From: Acidobacteriota bacterium
GTDB taxonomy: Bacteria; Acidobacteriota; Thermoanaerobaculia; UBA5066; Gp7-AA6
Direction of reading: 5' to 3'
Length of the DNA stretch: 64,000 nt
NCBI GenBank assembly: GCA_027307335.1
Contig: DAHUXD010000052.1
Span: 1-64,000 of the forward strand
Positions 34,620 to 43,991 of this stretch are shown here, one piece after another. Within the stretch, counting starts at the first letter, position 1. Each line of letters begins with the position of its first letter. The position numbers were made by a program, and so were the translations under genes. Under the pieces are notes generated by a model. That model saw only the letters and a list, made by a program, of their open reading frames with translations. It made no database searches and had not been told where the DNA came from.

Positions 34620-36687
34620 ACACGCTATAGGCGAGGGCGAGGCCCTTGGGGTCCGCCTCCGCGCCCCCGAGCCAGCGGTGCAGCCAGTCCATGACCGTGT
34701 TGTGCCAGAGGCATGAGTTGCCGGGCTTCAGCACCCAGTGCCCCTCGTCGGGGAAGGTCAGGAGCTTCGAGGGAACGTTCTGCACCTGCAGGGCGGTGAA
34801 GAGCTGCAGGCCCTGGCCGAACGGGACGCGGTAGTCGCGCTCGCTCGTGATGACGAGCATCGGCGTCTTGAAGTGGCCGGCCGACTCGAGCGGGTTCCAC
34901 GTGCGGTACAGGTCCGAGTTCCAGGGCCAACCGCCGAACTCCCACTTCGGGAACCAGAGCTCCTCGGTTTCCAGGTTCGCGGAGACGAGGTCGAACGTGC
35001 CGTCGTGCGAGACGAGCGTCGCGAAACGGTCCGTGTGCCCCGCGATCCAGTCGATCATGTAGCCGCCGTAGGACGCGCCGGCCGCGCCGATCTTCGTCTT
35101 GTCGACGAAGGGCAGCGCCGCGAGGTCGTCGGCCTGCCGCATGAGGTCGTCGTAGGCCTTGCCGCCCCAGTCGCGGCTGATCGCGTCGACGAAGTCCTGG
35201 CCGAAGCCGGTCGAGCCGCGAGGGTTCGCGGCGTACACGACGTAGCCGTAGGCCGCCCAGACCTCGGGATTCCAGCGGGTGGACCAGCCGTCGACCCAGG
35301 CGCCCTGCGGACCGCCGTGGATCAGGAAGACGGCCGGGTACTTCTTCTTCGCGTCGAAGAACGGCGGCTTGACGACCCATGCGTGGAGCCGCTGCCCGTC
35401 CGCGGCGGCCGTGAAGCGCTCCGACACCTCTCCCATCGCGATCTCGCGGAGCCGCGCGTCGTCGACGTGCGTCAGGGCCGCGGGCGCGGCGCCGTCGACG
35501 CCGACCGACCAGAGCTCGGGCGGCCGCGTCAGGGCGCTCGCCGCGAAGACGACGCGCCGCCCCGCGATCCCGACGGCGGTCGCCGCGCCGCCGGTCCAGA
35601 TCGGCACCGGGGCGCCGGCGGGCAGGTCGAGCCGATAGAGGCTCTCGCGCCCGCGCACCTGCGACGCGAACACGATCGACTTCGAATCGCCCGTCCAGCG
35701 GAAGTCGTCGACCCAGAAGTCGAACCCGTCCGTGAGGCTCCGGGAGACGCCGGTCGCCCGGTCGAGGAGCATCAGGCGGAAGCGGTCCGACTCGAACCCC
35801 GGCCGCGTCTGCGCCCGGTAGGCGATCCACTTCCCGTCGGGCGAGAACCGGGGATTGCCGTCGAAGGCCTTGTTGCCGGCCGTGAGGTTCTTCGGCGCGC
35901 CGCCGTCGAGCGAGACCGCGAAGAGGTCCGAGTTCGTCGAGAGCGCCTCGTCCCGGTCCGGATTCGAGGAATAGACGAGCTCCCGCGAGTCCGGCGAGAC
36001 GGTCCAGTCGACCCCGCCGCCGACATGGAACGGCGGCGCATCGTGGTCGCCCGGCGTGAGGTCGAGGGCCGCGCCGGCGCCCTCGACGGCGGGCAGCTTC
36101 CAGATGTGGGTGCGCGTGCCGTCCTTCCAGGTGTTCCAGTGCCGGAAGAGCAGGCGCTCGGCGACGCGGCCGTGGACCTTCGCGTCGGCGCGCTGCTTCC
36201 GCACGCGCTCGAGGCACGCCGTGTCGGCGCACTCGGGAAAAACGTCCGACGAGATCAGGAACCACTTCCCGTCCGGCGACCACGTGAAGTCCGAGACCTC
36301 CGTCGGAAACGACGTCGCGCGGATGGGATCGCCGCCCGCGAGGTCGAGCACCCAGATCTGCTGGCCGCCGTCGCGGTCCGACAGGAAGGCGAGGCGCCGG
36401 CCGTCGGGCGAGAACCTGGGATCGGCGTCGTGCTTGTCGCTCCGCGTCAGCCGCCGCGCCTCGCCGCCGCCGGCGGGGACGATCCAGATCGCGCCGTGCG
36501 AGGTGTTCGCCTCGACGTCCGGCGTCGCGACGGCGAAGGCCACCTGCCGTCCGTCCGGCGAGACCGAGAAGCCCCCGAGCCGGTCGAGCTTCGCGAGTTC
36601 CTCGAATCGGAGGAGGCGCTGCTGCCCGACGGCCGATCCGGCCGAGGCGAGGCCCAGGACGAACGGGAGCAGGCGGCGAAAACGCAT
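34597..36687 (-). CDS. Exported S9-family prolyl oligopeptidase-like peptidase
   Basis: A 696-residue peptidase. The signal peptide is MRFRRLLPFVLGLASAGSAVGQ. A seven-bladed propeller with WD40-like TolB repeats (ADPRFSPDGRRLAFLSDRDGG, GNPRFSPDGKWIAYRA) precedes the catalytic domain, which has FLIHGGPQGAW, GAASYGGYM-type nucleophile GASYGGYMIDW, the Asp region ITSERDYRVPF and the His in FPDEGHWVLK. A Shine-Dalgarno (GGAGG) and a TAGAAT lie upstream of the ATG. The last eight codons and the stop are encoded by the right arm and centre of the palindrome at 34556-34619, so its C-terminus has been rewritten by that element. Confidence 0.92.
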   Translation of the reverse strand: MRFRRLLPFVLGLASAGSAVGQQRLLRFEELAKLDRLGGFSVSPDGRQVAFAVATPDVEANTSHGAIWIVPAGGGEARRLTRSDKHDADPRFSPDGRRLAFLSDRDGGQQIWVLDLAGGDPIRATSFPTEVSDFTWSPDGKWFLISSDVFPECADTACLERVRKQRADAKVHGRVAERLLFRHWNTWKDGTRTHIWKLPAVEGAGAALDLTPGDHDAPPFHVGGGVDWTVSPDSRELVYSSNPDRDEALSTNSDLFAVSLDGGAPKNLTAGNKAFDGNPRFSPDGKWIAYRAQTRPGFESDRFRLMLLDRATGVSRSLTDGFDFWVDDFRWTGDSKSIVFASQVRGRESLYRLDLPAGAPVPIWTGGAATAVGIAGRRVVFAASALTRPPELWSVGVDGAAPAALTHVDDARLREIAMGEVSERFTAAADGQRLHAWVVKPPFFDAKKKYPAVFLIHGGPQGAWVDGWSTRWNPEVWAAYGYVVYAANPRGSTGFGQDFVDAISRDWGGKAYDDLMRQADDLAALPFVDKTKIGAAGASYGGYMIDWIAGHTDRFATLVSHDGTFDLVSANLETEELWFPKWEFGGWPWNSDLYRTWNPLESAGHFKTPMLVITSERDYRVPFGQGLQLFTALQVQNVPSKLLTFPDEGHWVLKPGNSCLWHNTVMDWLHRWLGGAEADPKGLALAYSVWGQVSQR

Positions 36688-36801
36688 GAGCGTCGGTCCT
36701 CCGGCCGCGGATTCTAACCGCGGGCGGGCGCCGCGCCGGACGCCCCGATTCCCTTTGGTATCATCCCCGTTCCGCGGGTCCGCTCCCGCCGAAGGAGACG
36801 C

Positions 36802-38652
36802 ATGTCCACCGCCGTTCTCGAAGAAAAGCGCCCGGAAACCGCCAACCGACCGCCGGTCATCAACGACTTCTCGATCCACGTGGCGACCGCCAACGGTTCG
36901 GGATCCCAGTCGTCGAACAACATCCTCATGCGCTCCATCTTCCAGATGGGCATTCCGGTCTCGGGCAAGAACCTCTTTCCCTCGAACATCCAGGGCCTGC
37001 CCACATGGTTCACCATCCGCGCCTCGAAGGAGGGCTTCATCGCCCGCCGGCGCGACGTGGGCGTGCTCATCTGCATGAACCCCGAGACGGCCCACGAAGA
37101 CGTCAAGACGGTCGCTCCGGGCGCGGCGGTGATCTACGAGGAGAGCCTCAAGCTCGACGGCCTTCGCCAGGACGTCGTCTTCTACCCGGTGCCGTTCCAG
37201 AAGCTCGTCCTCGAGCTCGTGCACGACGGCAAGCTCCGGCGGCTCGCGGTCAACATGATCTACGTGGGTGTCGCGGCGTGGCTCCTCGGCATCGACATGG
37301 CCGAGATCGAGAAGGCGGTCGCCAAGCAGTTCAAGAGCAAGGCCTCGGCGGTCGAGGTCAACATGAGCGCGATCCGGGGCGGCCTCGAGTGGGCCGGGAA
37401 GAACCTGACGAAGCGGGATCCGTTTAGGCTCGAGCGCATGAACGCGACGGCGGGCAAGATCATCATCGAGGGCAACGCGGCGGCGGCGATCGGCTGCATG
37501 ATGGCCGGCGTCCAGTTCCTCGCGTGGTACCCGATCACCCCGTCCTCGTCGCTCGCCGAGGCGCTCATCGACTACGCGGGCCGGTATCGCATCGATCCCG
37601 AGACGGGCCAGCCGACCTTCGCGGTCGTGCAGGCGGAGGACGAGCTCGCGGCGCTCGGCATGGTGCTCGGTGCGGCCTGGGCGGGCGCCCGCTCGATGAC
37701 CACGACGTCGGGCCCGGGGATCTCGCTGATGTCGGAGTTCGCCGGGCTCGGCTACTACACGGAGATTCCGGCCGTCGTCGTGGACGTCCAGCGGGTCGGC
37801 CCGTCGACGGGCCTTCCCACGCGCACGATGCAGGGCGACATCACGTCGACCTATTACCTGTCCCACGGCGACGCGAAGCACATCCTTCTCCTCCCCGGAT
37901 CGGTCGAGGAGTGCTACTCGATGGCGATCGACGCCTTCGACCTCGCGGAACGCTTCCAGACGCCCGTCTTCCTCATGAGCGATCTCGACCTCGGGATGAA
38001 CAACTGGATGGCGGATCCGTTCCCCTACCCGGACAAGCCGCTCGACCGGGGCAAGGTCCTGAAGACCAGGGAGGAGCTCGAGGCGCACATCGCCCGGTTC
38101 AAGGAGTTCGCCCGCTACCGCGACGTCGACGGCGACGGAATTCCGTGGCGCACGCTGCCGGGCTTCATCGACTCCCCCGCCGCGACGTACTTCACGCGCG
38201 GCTCGGGCCACAACGAGCGCGGCCTCTACACCGAGCGCCCGGACGACTATCAACGGAACATGGACCGCCTCGCCCGCAAGTTCGACACGGCCCGCCGCTT
38301 CGTGCCGCGCCCGGTCGTCTCGAACGGCTCGGGGTCCCGGGTCGGCGTCATCGCCTACGGCTCGTCGGACTTCGCGGTCGAGGAGGCGCGCGTGATTCTC
38401 GCGCGCAAGGGGCTCCCGATCGACTATCTCCGCCTCCGGGCGCTGCCCTTCACGACGGAGACGGCCGACTTCGTCTCCGCCCACGACCGCGTGTACGTCG
38501 TCGATCAGAACCGCGACGGCCAGATGGTCGACCTGCTCCGGCTCGAGCTCGGCCCCCACGCGACGAAGCTCCGCTCGATCCGCCACTACGACGGCTTCCC
38601 CCTCGACGCCGAGACGGTGATCGAGGGCATCGAGGCCGGGGAGAAACGCTGA
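36802..38652 (+). CDS. korA: 2-oxoacid:ferredoxin oxidoreductase, fused gamma-alpha subunit
   Basis: Oxidises a 2-oxoacid (2-oxoglutarate most likely) with CoA to the acyl-CoA, reducing ferredoxin. The 616-residue protein has the gamma domain first (about 25-190: GSGSQSSNNILMRSIFQMGIPVSG), then the alpha pyrimidine-binding domain (GNAAAAIGCMMAGVQFLAWYPITPSSSLAE) and domain II at the C-terminus. The fusion is typical of KorA in bacteria. GAAGGAGACGC precedes the ATG and TATCAT lies near 36759. The stop overlaps korB as TGATG. 2-oxoglutarate is favoured over pyruvate by the two-gene form without delta or ferredoxin domain. Confidence 0.93.
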   Translation: MSTAVLEEKRPETANRPPVINDFSIHVATANGSGSQSSNNILMRSIFQMGIPVSGKNLFPSNIQGLPTWFTIRASKEGFIARRRDVGVLICMNPETAHEDVKTVAPGAAVIYEESLKLDGLRQDVVFYPVPFQKLVLELVHDGKLRRLAVNMIYVGVAAWLLGIDMAEIEKAVAKQFKSKASAVEVNMSAIRGGLEWAGKNLTKRDPFRLERMNATAGKIIIEGNAAAAIGCMMAGVQFLAWYPITPSSSLAEALIDYAGRYRIDPETGQPTFAVVQAEDELAALGMVLGAAWAGARSMTTTSGPGISLMSEFAGLGYYTEIPAVVVDVQRVGPSTGLPTRTMQGDITSTYYLSHGDAKHILLLPGSVEECYSMAIDAFDLAERFQTPVFLMSDLDLGMNNWMADPFPYPDKPLDRGKVLKTREELEAHIARFKEFARYRDVDGDGIPWRTLPGFIDSPAATYFTRGSGHNERGLYTERPDDYQRNMDRLARKFDTARRFVPRPVVSNGSGSRVGVIAYGSSDFAVEEARVILARKGLPIDYLRLRALPFTTETADFVSAHDRVYVVDQNRDGQMVDLLRLELGPHATKLRSIRHYDGFPLDAETVIEGIEAGEKR

Positions 38653-39719
38653 TGTCCTCCACGACGCCCGAAACCAAGGCTCCGACGGCCGAAACCAAGG
38701 CGCCCGCCACCAACCGCGTCGGCCTCTCCATCAAGGAATACGGCGGCTCGAAGTCCACGCTCTGCGTCGGCTGCGGCCACGACGTCATCACGCGCCAGAT
38801 CACGCAGGCGATGTACGAGATGTCGATCGCGCCTCACAAGGTCGCCAAGCTGTCCGGCATCGGCTGCTCGTCCAAGACGACGGCTTACTTCGCCGACCGC
38901 GGCCACGGATTCAACGCCGTCCACGGACGCATGCCGGCCGTGGCCACGGGGGCGCTGATGGTCAACTCCTCGCTCATCGGAATCGGCGTCTCGGGCGACG
39001 GCGACACGGCCTCGATCGGCGCCGGCCAGTTCGTGCACCTCCTCCGCCGCAACGTCCCGATGGTCTACATCGTCGAGAACAACGGCGTGTACGGGCTCAC
39101 CAAGGGCCAGTTCTCCGCGACGGCGGACGCGGGATCGAAGCTGAAGACCGGCGCCGTCAACGACCTGCCGGCCATCGACCTCTGCGCGATGGCGATCGAG
39201 CTCGGCTGCGGCTACGTCGCGCGCTCCTTCTCGGGGGACATGAAGCAGCTCGTCGCCCTGCTCAAGGGCGCGTTCGCGCACCGGGGCACCGCGCTCCTCG
39301 ACGTGATCTCTCCGTGCGTGACCTTCAACAACCACGAGAGCTCGACGAAGTCGTACAAGTGGGCCAAGGATCACGAGATCCCGATCCACGAGATCGGCTT
39401 CATCCCCTACTTCGAGGAGATCGCGGTCGAGTACGACCCGGGCACCACCCAGGACGTCGAGCTGCACGACGGCTCCCACATCCGGCTCCGCAAGCTGCGC
39501 GAGGACTACGACCCGACGAGCAAGGGGCAGGCGCTCTCGCTCTGCCTGGAGGCCCAGGCGAAGACCGAGTTCCTGACGGGACTGATCTACGCGGAGCCGC
39601 GCAAGAAGGACTTCCTCGAGCTTTCCGGCGTCGCCGGCGAGCCGATCGTCTCGATCCCCGACGCGCGGCTGCGGCCGCCGAAGAAGTCTCTCGACGAGAT
39701 CATGGAGTCCCTCAAGTAA
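38652..39719 (+). CDS. korB: 2-oxoacid:ferredoxin oxidoreductase, beta subunit
   Basis: The thiamine-diphosphate and [4Fe-4S] subunit paired with KorA. 355 residues: STLCVGCGHDVITR and SGIGCSSKTTAYF supply the cluster cysteines with a later one in ISPCVTFNNHE, and GDGDTASIGAGQFVH is the ThDP-Mg motif with NNGVYGLTKGQ following. The N-terminal 25 residues are a Thr/Pro/Lys-rich extension (TTPETKAPTAETKAPATN). Translation is coupled to korA. The electron acceptor ferredoxin is not encoded adjacent. Confidence 0.94.
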   Translation: MSSTTPETKAPTAETKAPATNRVGLSIKEYGGSKSTLCVGCGHDVITRQITQAMYEMSIAPHKVAKLSGIGCSSKTTAYFADRGHGFNAVHGRMPAVATGALMVNSSLIGIGVSGDGDTASIGAGQFVHLLRRNVPMVYIVENNGVYGLTKGQFSATADAGSKLKTGAVNDLPAIDLCAMAIELGCGYVARSFSGDMKQLVALLKGAFAHRGTALLDVISPCVTFNNHESSTKSYKWAKDHEIPIHEIGFIPYFEEIAVEYDPGTTQDVELHDGSHIRLRKLREDYDPTSKGQALSLCLEAQAKTEFLTGLIYAEPRKKDFLELSGVAGEPIVSIPDARLRPPKKSLDEIMESLK

Positions 39720-39763
39720 GGACGGCGCGGGAATATCGGTCGGTTGCGCGGGTTTGCCCCGGC

Positions 39764-40207
39764 ATGATCAAGCCGATGTCGATCGCCTTGCTCCTGGCAC
39801 TGCCTGCGGCCCTGATCGGCTCTTCGGCCGAGTCGAAGAAGCCGACGCCGAAGCCCGCGGCGCCCACGAACTCCTGCACGACGTGCAGGGAGCGGCGGCC
39901 GACGCTCGATCCCGCCCAGTTCTCGAAGGGGGCCGAGCCGGGCGTGAAGGAAGGCTACGAGATCGCCCGGAAGTACCCGGCCACGCTCGACCAGATTCAC
40001 TGCTTCTGCGAGTGCGCCGAGAGCCCGATGTTCCACCACAAGACGCTGCTGACGTGTTTCACGAACACGCACGCGGCGGGCTGCGGCATCTGCCTCTCGG
40101 AGGCACGCCTCGCGGGTCAGCTGAAGGAGAAGGGCCTCTCGGACGCGGAGATCAAGAACACGGTCGAGTCCGTGCACCACACGGACGGCCATCCGCCGAC
40201 GAGCTGA
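39764..40207 (+). CDS. Small exported Cys-rich protein of the PCYCGC type
   Basis: A 147-residue protein with an N-terminal hydrophobic signal (MIKPMSIALLLALPAALIGSSA). The core HCFCECAESPMFHHKTLLTC and HAAGCGICLSEARLAGQL matches the arrangement of the PCYCGC-motif family, which contains a Cys-Tyr-Cys-Gly-Cys-like centre; here the motif reads HCFCEC. An additional SCTTCRERR pair lies before it. The Cys and His pattern suggests metal binding, perhaps copper or iron, but the family function is not established. A second in-frame ATG (MSIALL) could be the start. Confidence 0.8.
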   Translation: MIKPMSIALLLALPAALIGSSAESKKPTPKPAAPTNSCTTCRERRPTLDPAQFSKGAEPGVKEGYEIARKYPATLDQIHCFCECAESPMFHHKTLLTCFTNTHAAGCGICLSEARLAGQLKEKGLSDAEIKNTVESVHHTDGHPPTS

Positions 40208-40210
40208 CGC

Positions 40211-40945
40211 TCAGCTTCCCTTCGCCAGCCTCAGGTACACCGGCCCATCCAGATCGAGCGGCGAGCGTGCCGCGACCGCGGACAGGGACCGTCCGAATGC
40301 CGCGACGGCTTCCTCCTCGTCGGCCGGCAGCGCGCGTCCGATGGTCAGGGTCCAGCGTCCGCCGGGAAGCGTGAGGAACGCCGGACGGCAGGCAACCCCC
40401 GCCGCGCGCGCGAGGCGGAACGGCCGCGGGTCGAGCATGACCCGGCCGCCGAGCAGCGGCACGGGGACGCCGTCGCCGGGGACGGGCAGGTCGGCGGCCA
40501 GGACGAGGCTCCCCCCCTTCCGCAGCGCGGTCCGCAGCCGGTGGACCGCCGACGCGGGGAGGACGTGCGGGAAGCCGAGAGGATGACGCGCGTCGAAGGC
40601 TCGATCCTGCCGCTCCGCCTCCGGCCGCTGCAGGTTGTGGGGGCCGAGCACGGTCGCGACCGGGATCCCCATCGCGCGGAGCGCGTAGCGGAGCCCCTGG
40701 AGCGAGCCGAGGTGCGCGCTCACGAACACCGCGGGGCCGTCCCGGGGACCCGGCGCGTCGCCCTCGATGCGCCCTCCCCAGCGGCCGGTCCGGAGTCGCC
40801 GCGCCGCGAGACGCGCCAGCAGGACCCGGCGCGCCGCGGCCCGGGGTCCGGCCGCGGCGGGAAGGCGCGGAAAGGCGCCTCGAAGCTCCTTCCAGCCGGC
40901 GGCGGAGAGGCCGGTCAAGGCGGCGATCCGGCCCGAGGCCGTCAT
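40211..40945 (-). CDS. LpxL/HtrB-like acyltransferase
   Basis: A 244-residue member of the lysophospholipid acyltransferase-like LpxL group: VFVSAHLGSLQGLRYALRAMGIPV, PRPFRLARAAGVACRPAFLTLPGG. The family motif H-x4-E/D reads HLGSLQ, so the acidic residue appears as Gln. Family members acylate lipid A precursors or other envelope lipids. The gene is shorter than E. coli LpxL (about 306 aa) and lacks a clear N-terminal membrane helix. It follows nuoI by 16 nt, so it is probably co-transcribed with the nuo genes. Activity uncertain. Confidence 0.8.
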   Translation of the reverse strand: MTASGRIAALTGLSAAGWKELRGAFPRLPAAAGPRAAARRVLLARLAARRLRTGRWGGRIEGDAPGPRDGPAVFVSAHLGSLQGLRYALRAMGIPVATVLGPHNLQRPEAERQDRAFDARHPLGFPHVLPASAVHRLRTALRKGGSLVLAADLPVPGDGVPVPLLGGRVMLDPRPFRLARAAGVACRPAFLTLPGGRWTLTIGRALPADEEEAVAAFGRSLSAVAARSPLDLDGPVYLRLAKGS

Positions 40946-40961
40946 CGCGGCGCGCCGCCCT

Positions 40962-41654
40962 TCAGGCGGTGAACTTCGCGGCCTGAGACGTCGCGTTCAG
41001 CGGCCCCGCGCCGACGTGACGGTTCGGCAGCGCCACGCCCGCCTGCCGCAGCGCATCGCGCTCGCCGCTTCCCGCAACGACCGGAAGGCGGGACGCGTCC
41101 GTCGGCGGCGTCGTGCCGTCGCCGGGATAGTACGGACGGTAGCCGTACCCGTGGGCGTCGATCTCCGCCTTGCTCTCCCGGAGGCGATCGATCGAGAAGA
41201 CCGCCTCCTCGCGCGTAAAGAACGCCATCTCGTAGTTCCGCGTCATCCAGATCGCGTCCTTCGGGCACGCGTCGACGCAGTAGCCGCAGAAGACGCAGCG
41301 CATCATGTCGATGTCGAAGACGACCGGGTACTTCTCGTACGCGATCTTGGGGTGCTCGCCCGCGACGATCGTGATGCACTCGGCCGGACACGCCTGCGCA
41401 CACATGTAGCACGCGACGCACTTGAGGGTCCCGTCCTCGCGGGTCTTGAGGATGTGCTTCCCGCGGAACCGCGCCGAGTAGTTGCGCTTCTGCTCGGGAT
41501 ACTGGATGGTCGGCATTCGCCGGGGATTGACGACGTTGAGGACGAGATGGCGGAGAGTCACCGCCATTCCACGGAAGATCTCCGGCAGATACAGCCGCTG
41601 CCAGAAGGTCAGCCGGTCGGGGATGCGCGCGCTGACGTCGATGACGCCGCTCAT
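40962..41654 (-). CDS. nuoI: NADH-quinone oxidoreductase subunit I
   Basis: The two-[4Fe-4S] ferredoxin-like subunit of complex I. 230 residues with LKCVACYMCAQACPAECI and MRCVFCGYCVDACPKDAI, the two CxxCxxCxxxCP sets. A C-terminal extension of about 75 residues (from YPGDGTTPPTDASRL) is longer than in E. coli NuoI and low in motifs. The ATG at 41654 overlaps the nuoCD stop (ATGA). Confidence 0.94.
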   Translation of the reverse strand: MSGVIDVSARIPDRLTFWQRLYLPEIFRGMAVTLRHLVLNVVNPRRMPTIQYPEQKRNYSARFRGKHILKTREDGTLKCVACYMCAQACPAECITIVAGEHPKIAYEKYPVVFDIDMMRCVFCGYCVDACPKDAIWMTRNYEMAFFTREEAVFSIDRLRESKAEIDAHGYGYRPYYPGDGTTPPTDASRLPVVAGSGERDALRQAGVALPNRHVGAGPLNATSQAAKFTA

Positions 41655-43381
41655 CGATCGAGCTCCCCGGCGATGATGTTGAGCGTCCCGAGCGTCGCGA
41701 CCGCGTCGGATACGGTGCCTCCGATGACCATCTTCTGGAACGCCTGCATGTTCGCGAAGCAGGGCGGCCGGACGCGAAGGCGGTACGGACCGCCGCGGCC
41801 ATCGGAGACCGCGTGGAACCCCAGCTCCCCGTTTCCGCCCTCGATCCATTCGTACCGCTCGCCCGGCGGAACGCGGATGCCCTCCATGACGAGCTTGAAG
41901 TGATAGATGAGCGACTCCATGTCGTGGTAGACGGCGTCCTTCGGCGGCAGGACGACGCGCCAGTCGTCGGAGCTGACCGCGCCCTTCGCCGGCAGGATGT
42001 CGAGGGCCTGCCGGATGATCTTCAACGACTGCCGGATCTCCTCGATGCGGACGAGGTACCGCGCGAAGTTGTCCCCCTCGTTCGAGATCGGCACGTCCCA
42101 GTCGAACTTGTCGTAGAAGTCGTAGGGTCGCGCCCGCCGCACGTCGTACGGCACTCCCGAGGCCCGGAGCATCGGCCCGGTCAGGCCCCACGCGATTGCC
42201 TGCTCGCGGGTGACCACGCCGGTGCCCTGCAGGCGCTGGCGCACGATGCGGTTGTTGTCGACGAGCTTCTGGACGTCCTTCAGAAACAGCGGGATCGACT
42301 CGAGGAGCGATCGGCATCGCGGCACGAAGTCGTCGGGGACGTCGATCGCAAGGCCGCCGACGCGCACGTACGACACCGTCAGGCGCGCGCCGCAGCACGC
42401 CTCGATGAGGTCGTAGATGTTCTCCCGGTTCTGGTACAGGTAGATGAAGTTCGACAGCGCGCCGATGTCGACGAGGTTCGCGCCGATGCAGACACAGTGG
42501 TCCATGATGCGCGTGAACTCGGAGAGGATCGTCCGAACGAGCCGGCCGCGGTCCGGAACCTCGATGCCGAGCATCTTCTCGGCGGTGCGGACGAACCCGA
42601 CGCCGTTGATCATCGCCGAAACGTAGTTGAGGCGGTCGCAGTACGGAACGATCTGGTTCCACTGGTGCGTCTCGGACATCTTCTCGAAGCACCGGTGGAG
42701 GTAGCCGATGTTCGTCTCGGCGCGGATGATCTTCTCGCCGTCGAGGCGCGCGATCAGGTGGATGATCCCGTGGGTCGCCGGGTGCGACGGGCCGATCGAG
42801 ATCGTCTGCGTCTCGAAGTGGCCGGCCCGCTCGTCGGTGTGCGTCGCCCACTCCGGGGCCTTCATGTCCTCCTCGGCGAAGAACCAGCGCTGCCCGGGCG
42901 CGTAGTCCTTGCGCAGCGCGTGGCCGACGAAGGCGTCGTGGCAGAGGATCCGGCGCAGGTTCGGGTGGCCCGTGAAATCGAATCCGTAGAGGTCGAACGC
43001 CTCGCGCTCGAACCAGTCGGCCGCGGGATAGACCTCGCTCGCCGTCGGGAGCGCCGGCTTCTTCTCGTCCGGCAGCGGGATCTTCACCCGCACGTGCTCG
43101 TTGCGCGCCAGCGCATGGAGGTGCACGACCGTTTCAAAACGACTCTTCTGACCCGGCCGCCGCAGGTTGTCGACGCCGAAGAGGTCGACGAAGAGGTCGT
43201 ACCGGCACTCCGGATCGTCGCGGAGGAAGCGGGCGAGCGAAGGCCACGCGTCCGGCGAGACTTCGATCGTCGGCAGGTCCCGGTCGGCGACCTCGCACCG
43301 GCCCGCGAGCGGCGTGCCGGCGAGGCGGCCGCGGAGCCGCTCGGCCGCCGGAGAGAGTGCCGGCTCGGTCGCGACCGTCAC
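41651..43381 (-). CDS. nuoCD: NADH-quinone oxidoreductase fused subunits C/D
   Basis: Peripheral-arm subunits of complex I in one 576-residue chain. The NuoC part (to about residue 185) includes [29 protein letters not shown]. The NuoD part (from about 200) has [26 protein letters not shown] (quinone-site region), DRLNYVSAM and the C-terminal [15 protein letters not shown] fusions occur in gammaproteobacteria and scattered other phyla. The GTG at 43381 overlaps the nuoB stop (GTGA), fixing the start. Confidence 0.95.
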   Translation of the reverse strand: MTVATEPALSPAAERLRGRLAGTPLAGRCEVADRDLPTIEVSPDAWPSLARFLRDDPECRYDLFVDLFGVDNLRRPGQKSRFETVVHLHALARNEHVRVKIPLPDEKKPALPTASEVYPAADWFEREAFDLYGFDFTGHPNLRRILCHDAFVGHALRKDYAPGQRWFFAEEDMKAPEWATHTDERAGHFETQTISIGPSHPATHGIIHLIARLDGEKIIRAETNIGYLHRCFEKMSETHQWNQIVPYCDRLNYVSAMINGVGFVRTAEKMLGIEVPDRGRLVRTILSEFTRIMDHCVCIGANLVDIGALSNFIYLYQNRENIYDLIEACCGARLTVSYVRVGGLAIDVPDDFVPRCRSLLESIPLFLKDVQKLVDNNRIVRQRLQGTGVVTREQAIAWGLTGPMLRASGVPYDVRRARPYDFYDKFDWDVPISNEGDNFARYLVRIEEIRQSLKIIRQALDILPAKGAVSSDDWRVVLPPKDAVYHDMESLIYHFKLVMEGIRVPPGERYEWIEGGNGELGFHAVSDGRGGPYRLRVRPPCFANMQAFQKMVIGGTVSDAVATLGTLNIIAGELDR

Positions 43382-43932
43382 GAGATCCGCTCCGCCGCGA
43401 GCTTCGCCGATCGCTGGTCGCGGGACTTCTCCCCCGACTGGATCTTCTTCTGGAGCTGCATGATCGCGTAGATGAGCTCTTCGGGCGTGGGCGGACAGCC
43501 GGGGACGTACACGTCCACCGGAACGATCTCGTCGATGCCCTGGGTCACGTGGTAGGCGCGGTAGAAGCCGCCGGACGAGGCGCACACGCCCATCGAGATG
43601 ACCCACTTCGGCTCCGGCATCTGGTCGTAGATCTTCCGGAGCACGGGGGCCATCTTGTCGGTCACGGTGCCCGCCACGATGAGGAGATCGGCCTGGCGGG
43701 GCGAGAACCGCATGACCTCCGATCCGAAGCGCGAGATGTCGTAGTGGGCCGACGCGACCGACATGAACTCGATGCCGCAGCAGGCGGTCGCGAACGGGAA
43801 CGGCCAGAGGGAGTTCTTCCGCGCCCAGGAGACCATCTCCTCGAGACGGGTCAACAGGAAGTCGGCGGCGCCTCCGCCGGCCTTCGCCGGTCCGAGCGCC
43901 GGCAGCGTTCCCTTCGGGGCATCCGAGCTCAT
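43378..43932 (-). CDS. nuoB: NADH-quinone oxidoreductase subunit B
   Basis: Carries the N2 [4Fe-4S] cluster that reduces quinone. 184 residues with [10 protein letters not shown] (adjacent cysteines), [11 protein letters not shown] and [14 protein letters not shown]. The ATG at 43932 has TAGAAT 9 nt upstream and no Shine-Dalgarno. No nuoA lies upstream (def is there), and no nuoH, J-N, E, F or G is in the window, so the complex is encoded at several loci or this is a partial set. Confidence 0.95.
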   Translation of the reverse strand: MSSDAPKGTLPALGPAKAGGGAADFLLTRLEEMVSWARKNSLWPFPFATACCGIEFMSVASAHYDISRFGSEVMRFSPRQADLLIVAGTVTDKMAPVLRKIYDQMPEPKWVISMGVCASSGGFYRAYHVTQGIDEIVPVDVYVPGCPPTPEELIYAIMQLQKKIQSGEKSRDQRSAKLAAERIS

Positions 43933-43941
43933 GGCGCCCCG

Positions 43942-43947
43942 ATTCTA
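43942..43947 (-). promoter_or_regulatory. TAGAAT -10-like hexamer before nuoB
   Basis: TAGAAT, 9 nt before the ATG at 43932, in the gap after def. No Shine-Dalgarno in the spacer. Confidence 0.45.
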
Positions 43948-43991
43948 TGGGAAAGCCAGCGGGGGCGAAAACGGCGTCTCGAGGCGCGCTT

